Part shown: positions 43,239 through 52,042 of the stretch, in pieces
Position numbering within the stretch: position 1 is the stretch's first letter
Layout of the letters: every line of letters starts with the position of its first letter
Assembly: GCF_016807805.1 (NCBI RefSeq)
Contig: NZ_CP063362.1
Location: 2,531,001-2,595,000, forward strand
From: Xanthobacter dioxanivorans
GTDB lineage: Bacteria > Pseudomonadota > Alphaproteobacteria > Rhizobiales > Xanthobacteraceae
Length of the DNA: 64,000 nt
Reading direction: 5' to 3'
Position numbers and translations under genes: made by a program
Notes under the pieces: model-generated
What the model saw: only the letters and a program-made list of their open reading frames with translations
Database searches by the model: none
Told to the model about the DNA's origin: nothing

Positions 43239-43683
43239 TGGTATAAATCACCTTTATGAGGTTATAAGATATTTTATAGCGTCAGAAGAGTGGATTTATT
43301 ATATTTATTTTTGTGATAATTTTATATATGAAATAATTATTTCAATACTAAAAAATTATGCTATATGATCTGAAAGTGCCGTGCATCAGCTCTGTTATCA
43401 ACATCCGAAAGGAAGTTTCAGATGGACAGGCATAGAAGTCGTACTTAGAGGACTCCGCCAGGTCATCTCCTTCAAAATTAGGTGCCCCTCAGATTGCCCG
43501 ACGATAGCGTCGTGCCCGGTTATCTGTGGCGTGATGGCGTTATGGACGGCCCCTCCAGCTACAGGGCCTGATTTAGCGTGATTAATTCGAACGCATTCAC
43601 TGAGTTGCAACCCGCGAGCCATCTAGTTGCCCCCAGTATCTTCATCCTCAAAAAGCCCTTCTTGCTCACCTTCGCATTACGCC
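43239..43683. other. Intergenic region with an AT-rich stretch
   Basis: The part at about 43250-43375 is strikingly AT-rich (TATTTTATAG, TTTATATATG, AAAAAATTAT) for this GC-rich window. No gene is seen. It holds the LysR promoter and possibly a recombination scar at the junction between ICE backbone and catabolic cargo. The remaining 43380-43680 holds no recognisable gene. Confidence 0.5.
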
Positions 43684-44487
43684 TCACTCAGATGTGGCAC
43701 GGGAAATGATCGCGCGGGCGCGGATACGCACCGGTTCGTCCACCATGGCCCCGTCCACCGCCACGGCGCTGTTACCGCTCGCGAGCACGCGCCGCGCCCA
43801 GGCGATCTCCACCGCGCCCGGCGTGAAGCCTTCGCGGATCGGGGCGATCTGGAACGGGTGGATGGCGAGCTTCCCGCCGAAGCCGAGGGCGCAGGCGTGG
43901 CGCGCGTCGTCGACGATGGCAACGGCATTGTCGATGGCGGTGGTGACACCATCTATGGGTGCGGCAAGGCCGGCGAGGCGGGCGGCAAGCACCACCTCGC
44001 AGCGGGCGTGCAGCAACGCCTCGCGGCTGTGGGCGCAGCCAAGGTCGGCGCTGAGATCGATGGAGCCGAAGGCAAGGCGTGCGACAGCCGGATGGGCGGA
44101 GAGGGCGCGGGCGTTGGCGAGACCGAGGGCGGTCTCCAGCAGCGCCACCACCGGAACGTCCGGCGGCAGGGCGGATGCAACGGTGTCCAGCACCGAGAGG
44201 CTTTCGGTCTTCGGCAGCATGATGGCGGCGGGCCGCAACGCCGCCACTGCGGCAACGTCCGCCCCGTGCCACGGTGTACCGGCGCCGTTGATGCGCACCA
44301 GCACTGGCAGCGCCGTGAAGCCGGTGGCGAGGGCGGCGCGGGCGGCATTCTTCGCCGGCGCCGCCACCGCATCTTCCAGGTCGAGGATGATGGCGTCGGC
44401 ACCGGCCGCCGCCGCCTTGGCGAAGCGGTCGGACCGGTCGCCCGGCACGAACAGGGGGATGAGGAAGTCGAGCGCGCCGGTCCTCAC
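43684..44487 (-). CDS. CitE-like CoA-ester lyase (HpcH/HpaI family)
   Basis: The 267-residue protein has the TIM-barrel CitE pattern: FLIPLFVPGDRSDRFAKAAA, DAIILDLEDAVAAPAKN with the metal Asp/Glu, and a later AFGSIDLSADLGCA plus KLAIHPFQIAPIREGF. It would cleave a malyl-CoA-like ester, such as citramalyl-CoA to acetyl-CoA and pyruvate. It is the last gene of a four-gene operon with CoA-transferase, MaoC hydratase and acyl-CoA dehydrogenase, the set found in the P. aeruginosa itaconate operon. The start is GTG 44487, overlapping the upstream stop. Confidence 0.8.
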   Translation of the reverse strand: MRTGALDFLIPLFVPGDRSDRFAKAAAAGADAIILDLEDAVAAPAKNAARAALATGFTALPVLVRINGAGTPWHGADVAAVAALRPAAIMLPKTESLSVLDTVASALPPDVPVVALLETALGLANARALSAHPAVARLAFGSIDLSADLGCAHSREALLHARCEVVLAARLAGLAAPIDGVTTAIDNAVAIVDDARHACALGFGGKLAIHPFQIAPIREGFTPGAVEIAWARRVLASGNSAVAVDGAMVDEPVRIRARAIISRATSE

Positions 44488-45338
44488 CACTGCGCCTCCG
44501 CGCTCAGGGCCACCGGGCCTCTGGCGCAAGCCGTCCACAGCTTCAGGGTGGCACCGTCTGCCTCCGCATTGAGGAAGAAGGGTGCGTTGTCGAATAGTGG
44601 CGAGAGGCCGCGGAAGGTGAAGCGGCGGGGCGGCACGCCGTGGATCTCGGCCGCGAAGCGCAGCGGCAGCGTCGCCTGCAGGGGGCCGTGCACCACCAGA
44701 CCGGGATAGCTCTCCACCTGCGTCGCATACGGATGGTCGTAGTGGATGCGGTGGCCGTTGAAGGTGAGGGCGGAATAGCGGAACAGGAGGGGCGGGACGG
44801 CGAGGACTTCGCGCCGGTGCCATCCTTCGGCCGCCGGCTCCGGCGCCTTGGAGGGCGCGCCTCCGGCATCGAGGTTGCGATAGACGATGTCCTGCCGCTC
44901 GCTGAGGATGGGGCGGCCGGCCACGTCGATCTCGTGCTGTACGGTCACGAAGCACAAGGTGCCGGAGCGCCCCGCCTTCACGCTCACGTCGGCGATGCGC
45001 GAGGTGCGGCGCATGGCGTCGCCGATCCTCAGAATGTTGTGGAAGGCGAGGCTGCCGCCCGCCCACATGCGGCGCGGCAGGGCCACGGGCGGCAGGAAGC
45101 CGCCGCGCGCGGGATGCCCGTCCGGTCCCAGCGTCCGGGTGAGGGCCCCCGGCAGCGCCAGGCACCAATGCAGCAGAGCCGGAGCCGGATCGCCGGGGCA
45201 CGGCGCGCCCGGCGCCTCGTCGAAGGTGGCGCGGAAGCGGCCGGCAAGCTCGGCGGCCACATGGTCGGTGGCGATCTCCTCGCGGCCAATCCATCCGCGC
45301 AGGTGGTCCATGTGGAGCGTCTCGATGTCGTTCGTCAC
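44484..45338 (-). CDS. MaoC-type enoyl-CoA hydratase (itaconyl/mesaconyl-CoA hydratase-like)
   Basis: The 284-residue double-hotdog protein resembles mesaconyl-C4-CoA and itaconyl-CoA hydratases: RRMWAGGSLAFHNILRIGDA, ILSERQDIVYRN, FRYSALTFNGHRIHYDHPYA (hydratase motif) and GLVVHGPLQATLPLRFAAE. It would hydrate the CoA ester that the lyase then cleaves. GTG 45338 overlaps the CoA-transferase stop. Family call good, substrate inferred from neighbours. Confidence 0.8.
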   Translation of the reverse strand: MTNDIETLHMDHLRGWIGREEIATDHVAAELAGRFRATFDEAPGAPCPGDPAPALLHWCLALPGALTRTLGPDGHPARGGFLPPVALPRRMWAGGSLAFHNILRIGDAMRRTSRIADVSVKAGRSGTLCFVTVQHEIDVAGRPILSERQDIVYRNLDAGGAPSKAPEPAAEGWHRREVLAVPPLLFRYSALTFNGHRIHYDHPYATQVESYPGLVVHGPLQATLPLRFAAEIHGVPPRRFTFRGLSPLFDNAPFFLNAEADGATLKLWTACARGPVALSAEAQW

Positions 45339-46471
45339 GGTGTCTCCCGGTCCGGCGCGAGGGTGGCAAGGGGTGCGTGCGCGCCGATCGCCGGCACCGC
45401 TCCATAGCTGCGCACCGCCCCCATGAAGACCGCCGCCGGGGCGGGCAGGCTCACTGGCCCGGCGGCGGTCACCACAGTGATGCGGCGCAGGTGCGGATGC
45501 CGCGACAGTGCCCCCATGTCGTTTACTGAGGCGAAGGCCACGTCCGCCTCCAGAAGAAGGCCCACCGCCGCCGGCGCATCGAGTCGAGCGAAGGCGTCGC
45601 CGACAAGGGCGTCGGTGGCTGCGCGGTTTTCCACGCGCGCCACATTGCTGGCGAACCGGGGATCGCGGGCGCGCGCCGCATCCTTCAGGAAAACGGCGGC
45701 GAACTGCGCCCATTCCCGGTTGTTCTGGATGGAGATGAGGATGTCCTTGCCGTCGCCGGTGCGGAACACCCCATAGGGGGCAATGGAGGGATGGGCGAGG
45801 CCTACCCGGGCCGGCGGCATACCGCCCTCGTGCTGCAGCAGCGGCACGGTGAGCCATTCGGCCATCACGTCGAACATGGAGACGCGGATGTCTGCGCCCG
45901 CGCCGCTCACCGATCGCCCCACGAGGGCCTCCAGGATGGCGGCATAGGCGGTGGCGCCGGTGGCGATGTCCACCACCGAGATGCCCACCCGCGAGGGCTC
46001 CTTCGGACCGCCGGTGATGGAGGCGAGGCCCGCCTCGGCCTGCACCAGCAGATCATAGGCCTTGCGGTCCGCCAGCGGCCCCTCGTCGCCATAGCCGCTG
46101 ATGGAGCAGACGATCAGCCGGGGATGGGCGGCGCGCAGTGCTGGTCGGCCGAAGCCGAGGCGCTCCAGAGCGCCGGGCTTCAGGTTCTGCACCAGCACGT
46201 CGGCCGTGGCGATGAGGGCGCGCAGCGCCTCCCGGCCGTCTGCGGTTGCCAGGTCGAGGGCGAGGGAATCCTTGCCCCGGTTGAGCCAGACAAAATAGCT
46301 CGACTGGCCCTTGGCCACATGGTCGTATCCGCGGGCGAAGTCTCCCTCCGGCCGCTCGATCTTGATTACCCGCGCACCGGCATCGGCGAGGCGGGCGGTA
46401 CAGAAGGGCGCGGCCACCGCCTGCTCGATGGCCACCACCAGTAGGCCGTCGAGCGGCAGGCAGGCGGTCAT
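45335..46471 (-). CDS. CaiB/BaiF family CoA-transferase
   Basis: The 378-residue protein shows class III CoA-transferase features: VVAIEQAVAAPFCTARLADA, VIKIERPEGDFARGYD, WLNRGKDSLALDLATADGRE, VLVQNLKPGALERLG and the GYGDEGPLADRKAYDLLVQA region with catalytic-type Asp. It would activate a dicarboxylate by CoA transfer, as itaconate CoA-transferase does. It overlaps both neighbours by 4 nt. Confidence 0.88.
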   Translation of the reverse strand: MTACLPLDGLLVVAIEQAVAAPFCTARLADAGARVIKIERPEGDFARGYDHVAKGQSSYFVWLNRGKDSLALDLATADGREALRALIATADVLVQNLKPGALERLGFGRPALRAAHPRLIVCSISGYGDEGPLADRKAYDLLVQAEAGLASITGGPKEPSRVGISVVDIATGATAYAAILEALVGRSVSGAGADIRVSMFDVMAEWLTVPLLQHEGGMPPARVGLAHPSIAPYGVFRTGDGKDILISIQNNREWAQFAAVFLKDAARARDPRFASNVARVENRAATDALVGDAFARLDAPAAVGLLLEADVAFASVNDMGALSRHPHLRRITVVTAAGPVSLPAPAAVFMGAVRSYGAVPAIGAHAPLATLAPDRETP

Positions 46472-47634
46472 CAGAACGACCTCGGCAGGCCGAGCACATG
46501 CTCGGCCATATGGCTCAAGATGAGGTTGGTGGAGATGGGCGCCACCTGGTAGAGGCGCGTCTCGCGGAACTTGCGCTCCACGTCGTACTCGCAGGCGAAG
46601 CCGAAGCCGCCGTGGAACTGAAGGCAGGCGTTGGCGGCCTCCCAGGAGGCCTTGGCGGCGAGGTATTTCGCCATGTTGGCCTGGGCGCCGCAGGGCTCGT
46701 GCGCGTCGTAGAGCCGGCAGGCCTCGAACCGCATGAGGTTGGCCGCCTCCACCTCGATGAAGGCCTCGGCGATGGGGAACTGCACCCCCTGGTTCTGGCC
46801 GATGGGCCGGCCGAACACCGTCCGCTCCTTGGCATAGGCCGACACCTTGTCGATGAACCAGTAGCCGTCGCCGATGCACTCGGCCGCGATCAGGGTACGC
46901 TCGGCGTTCAGACCCGTCAGGATGTATTTGAAGCCCTGGCCCTCCTCGCCGATGAGGTTATCGGCCGGGATCTCCAGATCGTCGAAGAACAGCTCGTTGG
47001 TCTCGTGATTCACCATGTTGAGAATCGGCCGCACCGCCATGCCGCCGGTCATCGCCTCCTTGATATCCACGATGAAGATGGACAGGCCGTCAGACTTTTT
47101 CTTCACCTGGTCCAGCGGCGTGGTGCGGGCGAGCAGGATCATGAGGTCGGAGTGCTGGACGCGCGAGATCCAGACCTTCTGGCCGTTGATGACGTAGCGG
47201 TCACCCTTCTTCACGGCGGTGGTCTTGATCTTGGTGGTGTCGGTGCCGGTGGTGGGCTCGGTGACGCCCATGGACTGGAGGCGCAGCTCGCCCGATGCGA
47301 TCTTCGGCAGGTAGTGCCGGCGCTGCTCCAGCGAGCCGTGCCGCACCAACGTATTCATATTGTACATCTGGCCGTGGCAGGCCCCCGAATTTCCGCCGGC
47401 CCGGTTGATTTCCTCCATGATCACCGACGCCTCGGTGAGCCCCAGGCCAGAGCCGCCATAGTCTTCCGGGATCAGCGCCGCCATCCAGCCTGCCCTGGTG
47501 AGGGCATCCACGAACGCCTCCGGATAGCCGCGGACCTCGTCCACCTTGCGATGGTATTCGGCGGGGAAATCCGCGCACAGGGCACGCACGGCGTCACGTA
47601 TTTCTTGGTGTTGGTTGCTGCCAATTGTCTGCAT
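46471..47634 (-). CDS. Acyl-CoA dehydrogenase
   Basis: The 387-residue protein has ACAD features: ALIPEDYGGSGLGLTEASVI, MGVTEPTTGTDTTKIKTTAV, NGQKVWISRVQHSD and the C-terminal FQHGGFGFACEYDVERKFRE-like text. It uses FAD to introduce an alpha-beta double bond. Next to CoA-transferase, hydratase and lyase it could turn methylsuccinyl-CoA-type esters into the unsaturated CoA ester. Start ATG 47634, 237 bp from the nitrile hydratase accessory gene, so it may begin its own operon. Confidence 0.9.
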   Translation of the reverse strand: MQTIGSNQHQEIRDAVRALCADFPAEYHRKVDEVRGYPEAFVDALTRAGWMAALIPEDYGGSGLGLTEASVIMEEINRAGGNSGACHGQMYNMNTLVRHGSLEQRRHYLPKIASGELRLQSMGVTEPTTGTDTTKIKTTAVKKGDRYVINGQKVWISRVQHSDLMILLARTTPLDQVKKKSDGLSIFIVDIKEAMTGGMAVRPILNMVNHETNELFFDDLEIPADNLIGEEGQGFKYILTGLNAERTLIAAECIGDGYWFIDKVSAYAKERTVFGRPIGQNQGVQFPIAEAFIEVEAANLMRFEACRLYDAHEPCGAQANMAKYLAAKASWEAANACLQFHGGFGFACEYDVERKFRETRLYQVAPISTNLILSHMAEHVLGLPRSF

Positions 47635-47871
47635 GGGTGATTTCTCAACCTTGATGGCTTGAATGAGACGCTGCTGATGCCTTTCGGCGCGGAGCAGCGG
47701 GGGTGCGAAGGCTTTTGGTTCCCCGTCGCCGGAAAACGGCGCGCAGCGAGCCACTCGACGCGCGAGGTGTGCTCAATCGGGGCACTGGCCATCACCGGAG
47801 TTCGTTCGACGCCTATGACGGGAAGGATCGAAGGCATCCTATTGGGCAAGTTCAGGCGTGCAAGGTGCGGC

Positions 47872-48261
47872 TCAGGGAAGGCCCGCCTCGTAACGGATGG
47901 GTGTGCCGTGCCGCGTTGCCTCCGCGGCACGCTTCCACGTCTGGGCGATGAAGTTCAGTTCGGCGGCGTCGGCCACCTTGTGGCGGCCGATGAGCTGCTC
48001 GAGGGCATCGAGCCAGCTTCGATAATAGGCTTCGGCATAGGCCGCGGTCCGCGCCTCCGCCATGGGCGCGTCGGTGGCAGCGAGCACGGCCGCGAAGGCC
48101 TCGGTCCATTCGCTCCAGGCGAAGAAGCCAGCCTCATTGAGGCTCACCGTGAGGGCGAACGCCTTTGCCTGCCAGGGCTCGAAGAAGGCCGGCTCCCCCT
48201 CGTCGACGGGAAGACCAGGTAACGCTTCGGCCGGAGGGTTGAGGATACGTTGCTCAGACAT
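47872..48261 (-). CDS. Nitrile hydratase accessory protein
   Basis: The 129-residue protein (EPAFFEPWQAKAFALTVSLN, AGFFAWSEWTEAFAAVLA, then YYRSWLDALEQLIGRHKV) resembles the N-terminal part of the nitrile hydratase beta subunit. It matches the activator (P14K-like) family that delivers cobalt by subunit swapping. The order alpha-beta-accessory supports this. It overlaps the beta subunit gene by 8 nt. Confidence 0.85.
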   Translation of the reverse strand: MSEQRILNPPAEALPGLPVDEGEPAFFEPWQAKAFALTVSLNEAGFFAWSEWTEAFAAVLAATDAPMAEARTAAYAEAYYRSWLDALEQLIGRHKVADAAELNFIAQTWKRAAEATRHGTPIRYEAGLP

Positions 48262-48916
48262 GCTCAAGATAGGGCTCCCAGGCATCGATGGAGACCGTGT
48301 CCGACGCTGCCGCATCGTCGCCCCACAAGGTCCGGGCGTCGAAAACGACAGTGTAGAGCCAGTGCGCGACGCCTTCGTCGCCCCTCGCGCTGGCATCGGC
48401 GAAGACGTGATAGCCGCGCAACGCCTCGATGCGGCCCACCTTGTCCCGGGCATAGGCCGGAAGCCGGATATGGCCGGGTGGCTGCAGGTTGCGCGTGCGC
48501 ACCAGATCCCCCGGGTCGAAGCGCGGCTTGACGGGGCCGGGATCACGATCCACCGGCGCGCCGCGGGCGAGGACTGCGGCCACGTCCTGCGCCTTAAGCA
48601 CGCGCTTGGGCGGCACGGTCTCGAAGAGAGCCTTTCCCTCCGCCAATTCCTCGGGCCGGACCAGCCCGTGCTCCACGAGCAGGCGCTCAACGGCGAGGAT
48701 CCAGAGCTTGTAGTAGCTCGTCGCATAATACTCGGCCGGCGCCCTGTTCTCGCGCGCCCAGCGGGTCTGGTCGATGCTCCAGTGGCCCATGGCGCCGGCG
48801 GCCAGAGTCACCGCCAAGGCGCGCTTCTCCCAGGGCGCGTGAAACAGCGGCTCGTCCTGTTCCAGAATCAAGGGGCCGAAGCCATGGCGCCCGCCGACAT
48901 CCTGCGGGCCGTTCAT
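48254..48916 (-). CDS. nthB: Nitrile hydratase beta subunit
   Basis: The 220-residue protein begins [16 protein letters not shown] and ends in the SH3-like barrel ([20 protein letters not shown], then [14 protein letters not shown]), the family norm. It forms the alpha-beta pair converting nitriles to amides. ATG 48916 overlaps the alpha stop. Confidence 0.93.
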   Translation of the reverse strand: MNGPQDVGGRHGFGPLILEQDEPLFHAPWEKRALAVTLAAGAMGHWSIDQTRWARENRAPAEYYATSYYKLWILAVERLLVEHGLVRPEELAEGKALFETVPPKRVLKAQDVAAVLARGAPVDRDPGPVKPRFDPGDLVRTRNLQPPGHIRLPAYARDKVGRIEALRGYHVFADASARGDEGVAHWLYTVVFDARTLWGDDAAASDTVSIDAWEPYLEHV

Positions 48917-49551
48917 GGCTGCGATGCCTTCTGCGCGGTGGGAGCGAGGGCGAGCTCGGTGCCGATCATGGAATTGCGGGTGACCAGGGGCGCCAGCGCC
49001 TCCATATCCCACCCCTCGGTGCCTTCCGGGCGCCGGGGCACCACGAGATAACGCATCTCCGAGTTGGAATCCCACACTCGGAGCGACGTGCCCGCTGGCA
49101 GGTGAAGGCCGAACTCCGCCAGAACCCCGCGCGGGTCGCTTACGGCCCGGGCCCGATAGGCATGGGACTTGTACCAGACCGGCGGCAGCCCCAGCACGCT
49201 CCACGGGTAGCAGGAACATAGGGTGCAGACGACGAGGTTGTGCACCTCCTCGGTATTGAAGACCGCATGCAGGTGCTCGCCCTGCCGGCCGGTATAGCCC
49301 ATGGAGCCGATGGCCGCTGCACCGTCGCGGGCGAGCCATTCGGCGAAGGCGGGATCGGTCCAGGCGCGGGCCACCACCCGCGCGCCGTTGCGCGGACCCA
49401 CGCGGGTCTCGTAGGTATCGATGATGGCGTCGAGTGCGTCGGGATCAATCAGGCCCTTCTCGGTCAACACCTTCTCCAGCGCCATCACCCGGGCGGTCAT
49501 GTCGTCCAGATGGCTGCCGGAGCCGTGATCGTGATCGTGGTCGTGCGACAT
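48913..49551 (-). CDS. nthA: Nitrile hydratase alpha subunit, cobalt type
   Basis: The 212-residue protein has the metal centre [10 protein letters not shown], with C109, C112 and C114. Thr110 marks the cobalt (CTLCSC) class as against the iron CSLCSC class. The N-terminal [14 protein letters not shown] is His/Asp-rich and might hold metal for cobalt loading. [19 protein letters not shown] and the following DP element match the family. Low-mass nitrile hydratase and thiocyanate hydrolase share the motif, but the nearby amidase favours nitrile hydratase. Confidence 0.94.
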   Translation of the reverse strand: MSHDHDHDHGSGSHLDDMTARVMALEKVLTEKGLIDPDALDAIIDTYETRVGPRNGARVVARAWTDPAFAEWLARDGAAAIGSMGYTGRQGEHLHAVFNTEEVHNLVVCTLCSCYPWSVLGLPPVWYKSHAYRARAVSDPRGVLAEFGLHLPAGTSLRVWDSNSEMRYLVVPRRPEGTEGWDMEALAPLVTRNSMIGTELALAPTAQKASQP

Positions 49552-49584
49552 GGGGGAGCGCTTTCCTTCGCCTGTCCGACGCGT

Positions 49585-50310
49585 TCAGATTCCCAGATAG
49601 GCCCGACGGATCGAATCGTCATTCAGCATGTCCTGTGCCCGCCCTTCCATCGCGATGCGGCCGGACTGGAACACATAGGCCCGCTGCGCGCAGCTCAGCG
49701 CCAGGGACACGTTCTGCTCGATCAGGAGCACGGACGTGCCGGCCGCATGAATGTCGATGAAACGCTGGTGCATCTCCTCGACCACCTTGGGCGCGAGACC
49801 GAGGCTCGGCTCGTCCAGGATCAGCAGGCGCGGGCGCAGCATCATGCCCCGTCCCACCGCCACCATCTGCTGCTCGCCGCCGGAGAGCGTTCCCGCTAGC
49901 TGGCGGAAGCGCTCCTTGAGGCGTGGAAACAAATCGTAGACATGGGCGAGCGTCTCGATGATCTCAGCCTTGGATCCGCGGAGATAGGCGCCGGCTCGCA
50001 GATTTTCCTCGACGGTCAGTTTGGGGAAGACATGCCGGCCCTCGGGCACATGGGCGATGCCGAGCTGCGGGATACTGTGCGCTTCGAGGGCACGCAGGTC
50101 GGCGCCGGCAAAGACCATGCGCCCCTCGACCTTGGGCACCAGGCCGGACAGCGCCCGCACAAAACTGCTCTTGCCCGCCGTATTGGCGCCGATGATGGCG
50201 AGGAACTCGCTCTCGGCCATCTCCAGGCTGATGTCGTCGAGCACCCAAGGACCGCCGTAGGAGACCCGCAGGCCGGTGACGGAGAGAAGGGAAATTGCCT
50301 GCGGTGCCAT
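49585..50310 (-). CDS. ABC transporter ATP-binding protein, LivF-like
   Basis: The 241-residue ATPase has Walker A IIGANTAGKSSFVRALSG (Thr where most LivF have Gly), the signature TLSGGEQQMVAVGRGMM and Walker B LLILDEPSLGLAP. It is one of two ATPases of a branched-chain-amino-acid-type (HAAT) importer with the genes to 54196. It lies 3 nt from livG. Confidence 0.92.
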   Translation of the reverse strand: MAPQAISLLSVTGLRVSYGGPWVLDDISLEMAESEFLAIIGANTAGKSSFVRALSGLVPKVEGRMVFAGADLRALEAHSIPQLGIAHVPEGRHVFPKLTVEENLRAGAYLRGSKAEIIETLAHVYDLFPRLKERFRQLAGTLSGGEQQMVAVGRGMMLRPRLLILDEPSLGLAPKVVEEMHQRFIDIHAAGTSVLLIEQNVSLALSCAQRAYVFQSGRIAMEGRAQDMLNDDSIRRAYLGI

Positions 50311-50312
50311 GC

Positions 50313-51071
50313 TCAGGCCTCCGTCGCGATGTCGGCGTTGCGGTGGCTGGCGGCGAAGCTCGATCCCAGATAGGCCTCGATCACATCGTGGTTGCGCGTC
50401 ACCTGCGTCGGGCTGCCATCGGCGATCAACCGGCCGAAATTCAGCACCAGCAATCGGTCGCAGAGGCTCATGACCGCCTTCATGTGATGCTCAACCACCA
50501 TGAAGGTGGTGCCTTCGTCCCTGAGCCCCTTCACTAGGTCGATAATCTCCTCCATCTCGGTGGGGGTGAGGGCCGCCATCACCTCGTCCAGCAGCAGCAC
50601 TTTCGGCCGGGTGCACAGGGCCCGCGCCACCTCCACCCGGGCGCGCTCGGGCAGGGAAAGTGCACCGGCAGGCTTGTGTGCGATGGCCGTGAGGCCCACC
50701 CGCTCCAGCACCCGGTCGGCGGCGCGGCGCGCTTCGCCGAGGCCGACCCGCAGCAGGCCGCCCATCATCACGTTGTCGCGTACCGACAGCTCAGGAAATA
50801 GCGCGACGTTCTGGAAGGTCTTGGTCATGCCCGCCCTCGCCACGCGATGGGGCTTGAGGCCGGCGACATCGGCCCCTTCCAGCTCCACCCGGCCCTCGCT
50901 CGGCCGGCAGAGGCCGACCAGCAGGTTGAATAGCGTGGTCTTGCCCGCTCCGTTGGGTCCGATCAGCCCGACGATCTCGCCCGCACCGATCTCGAAACTG
51001 ACGCCGTTGACCGCGACGAGGCCGCCGAAGCGGCGCGTCAGTCCGCTCACCCGCACCCTGGGCCCGTTCAT
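50313..51071 (-). CDS. ABC transporter ATP-binding protein, LivG-like
   Basis: The 252-residue ATPase has Walker A GLIGPNGAGKTTLFNLLVG, an FQNVALFPELSVRDNVMMGG region and a divergent signature (ALSLPERARVEVARALC) with Walker B VLLLDEVMAALTPTE. It overlaps livM by 4 nt. It is the partner of the LivF-like ATPase. Confidence 0.92.
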   Translation of the reverse strand: MNGPRVRVSGLTRRFGGLVAVNGVSFEIGAGEIVGLIGPNGAGKTTLFNLLVGLCRPSEGRVELEGADVAGLKPHRVARAGMTKTFQNVALFPELSVRDNVMMGGLLRVGLGEARRAADRVLERVGLTAIAHKPAGALSLPERARVEVARALCTRPKVLLLDEVMAALTPTEMEEIIDLVKGLRDEGTTFMVVEHHMKAVMSLCDRLLVLNFGRLIADGSPTQVTRNHDVIEAYLGSSFAASHRNADIATEA

Positions 51072-52042
51072 GCCACCCTCCGGAACTTGAGGCCAAGCCG
51101 CTCGGCAAGGCGGAACAGCCCCCGGGGCTCGATGAGCACCATCAGCACCAGGAGGCCGCCATAGGCGAATTGCGACAGGCCGGCCGCGGCGCTGCCGAAG
51201 GCCGTGTTCACCCCTTCCTCCACCACCACTATGAAGAGCGCCCCGGCCCAGGGGCCGAACACCGCTCCCACCCCGCCAAGAATGGCGATTAGGGCCATCT
51301 TCACCGAGATGTTCGCCAGGGAGAAAATGGTGTCCGGGTCGAAGAAGAACTGGAACTGGGCATAGAGCGTGCCCAGAAAAGCGGTGATGACGGCAGAGAG
51401 AATGCTCGCCAGGAGCTTCTCCCGATAGGTGTCGATGCCGATGACCTCTGCCGCCTCCTCGTTCTGGCGCAGAGCGCACAATCGGTAGCCGAACGCCGAA
51501 CGCTTGATCGCCCAGAACAGCCCGGTGACCAGAAGCAGCGCCGCCAGGAACAGGTAGTAATACCAGGTCAGGTCCGCGAACTGCAGATACCAAATGCTGT
51601 TTCCCGGACGGTAGGGCACCGAGATGCCGGACGAACCGCCAGTGACCGACGTCCAGCTGTTGGCAATCACCCGCAGGGCCTCGCCCGCGGCGAGGGTCGC
51701 GAGGGCGAAATAATGACCGGTGAGCCGCGCCGTCGGCAGGCTGAGCAGGGCGGCAAACAGCCCCGCAAGCCCCATGCCCGACACGGCGCCGATCCACGGC
51801 GACACCGCGAAATGGCCCAGGAGCAAGGTGGAGGTGTAGGCGCCGATGCCGAAATAGGCTGCATGCCCTAGCGACACCTGCGCGGCGAGCCCGCCGACGA
51901 TGTTCCACGCCTGCCCCATGGCCGCGAATAGCAGGACGAGGCACATCACCCGCAGCAGGTAGCCCTGCGGATCGGCGTTCAGCGGCGCCAGCGCAAGCAG
52001 CACCAGGCCGGTGGCGGAGAGAAGGATCGAACGCCTGTTCAT
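51068..52042 (-). CDS. ABC transporter permease, LivM-like
   Basis: The 324-residue protein has about nine hydrophobic segments and the LivM motif AAQVSLGHAAYFGIGAYTST. The EAA-like cytoplasmic region RSAFGYRLCALRQNEEAAEV contacts the ATPases. It overlaps livG and livH by 4 nt. Confidence 0.92.
   Translation of the reverse strand: MNRRSILLSATGLVLLALAPLNADPQGYLLRVMCLVLLFAAMGQAWNIVGGLAAQVSLGHAAYFGIGAYTSTLLLGHFAVSPWIGAVSGMGLAGLFAALLSLPTARLTGHYFALATLAAGEALRVIANSWTSVTGGSSGISVPYRPGNSIWYLQFADLTWYYYLFLAALLLVTGLFWAIKRSAFGYRLCALRQNEEAAEVIGIDTYREKLLASILSAVITAFLGTLYAQFQFFFDPDTIFSLANISVKMALIAILGGVGAVFGPWAGALFIVVVEEGVNTAFGSAAAGLSQFAYGGLLVLMVLIEPRGLFRLAERLGLKFRRVA

Noticed and set aside
46498..47640. Plus-strand frame opposite the acyl-CoA dehydrogenase
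   Set aside because: No recognisable motif or RBS, and the minus-strand gene is clearly real.
48913..49551. Thiocyanate hydrolase gamma subunit
   Set aside because: The metal motif is shared, but the order alpha-beta-accessory with an adjacent amidase and no thiocyanate hydrolase alpha/beta pattern favours nitrile hydratase.
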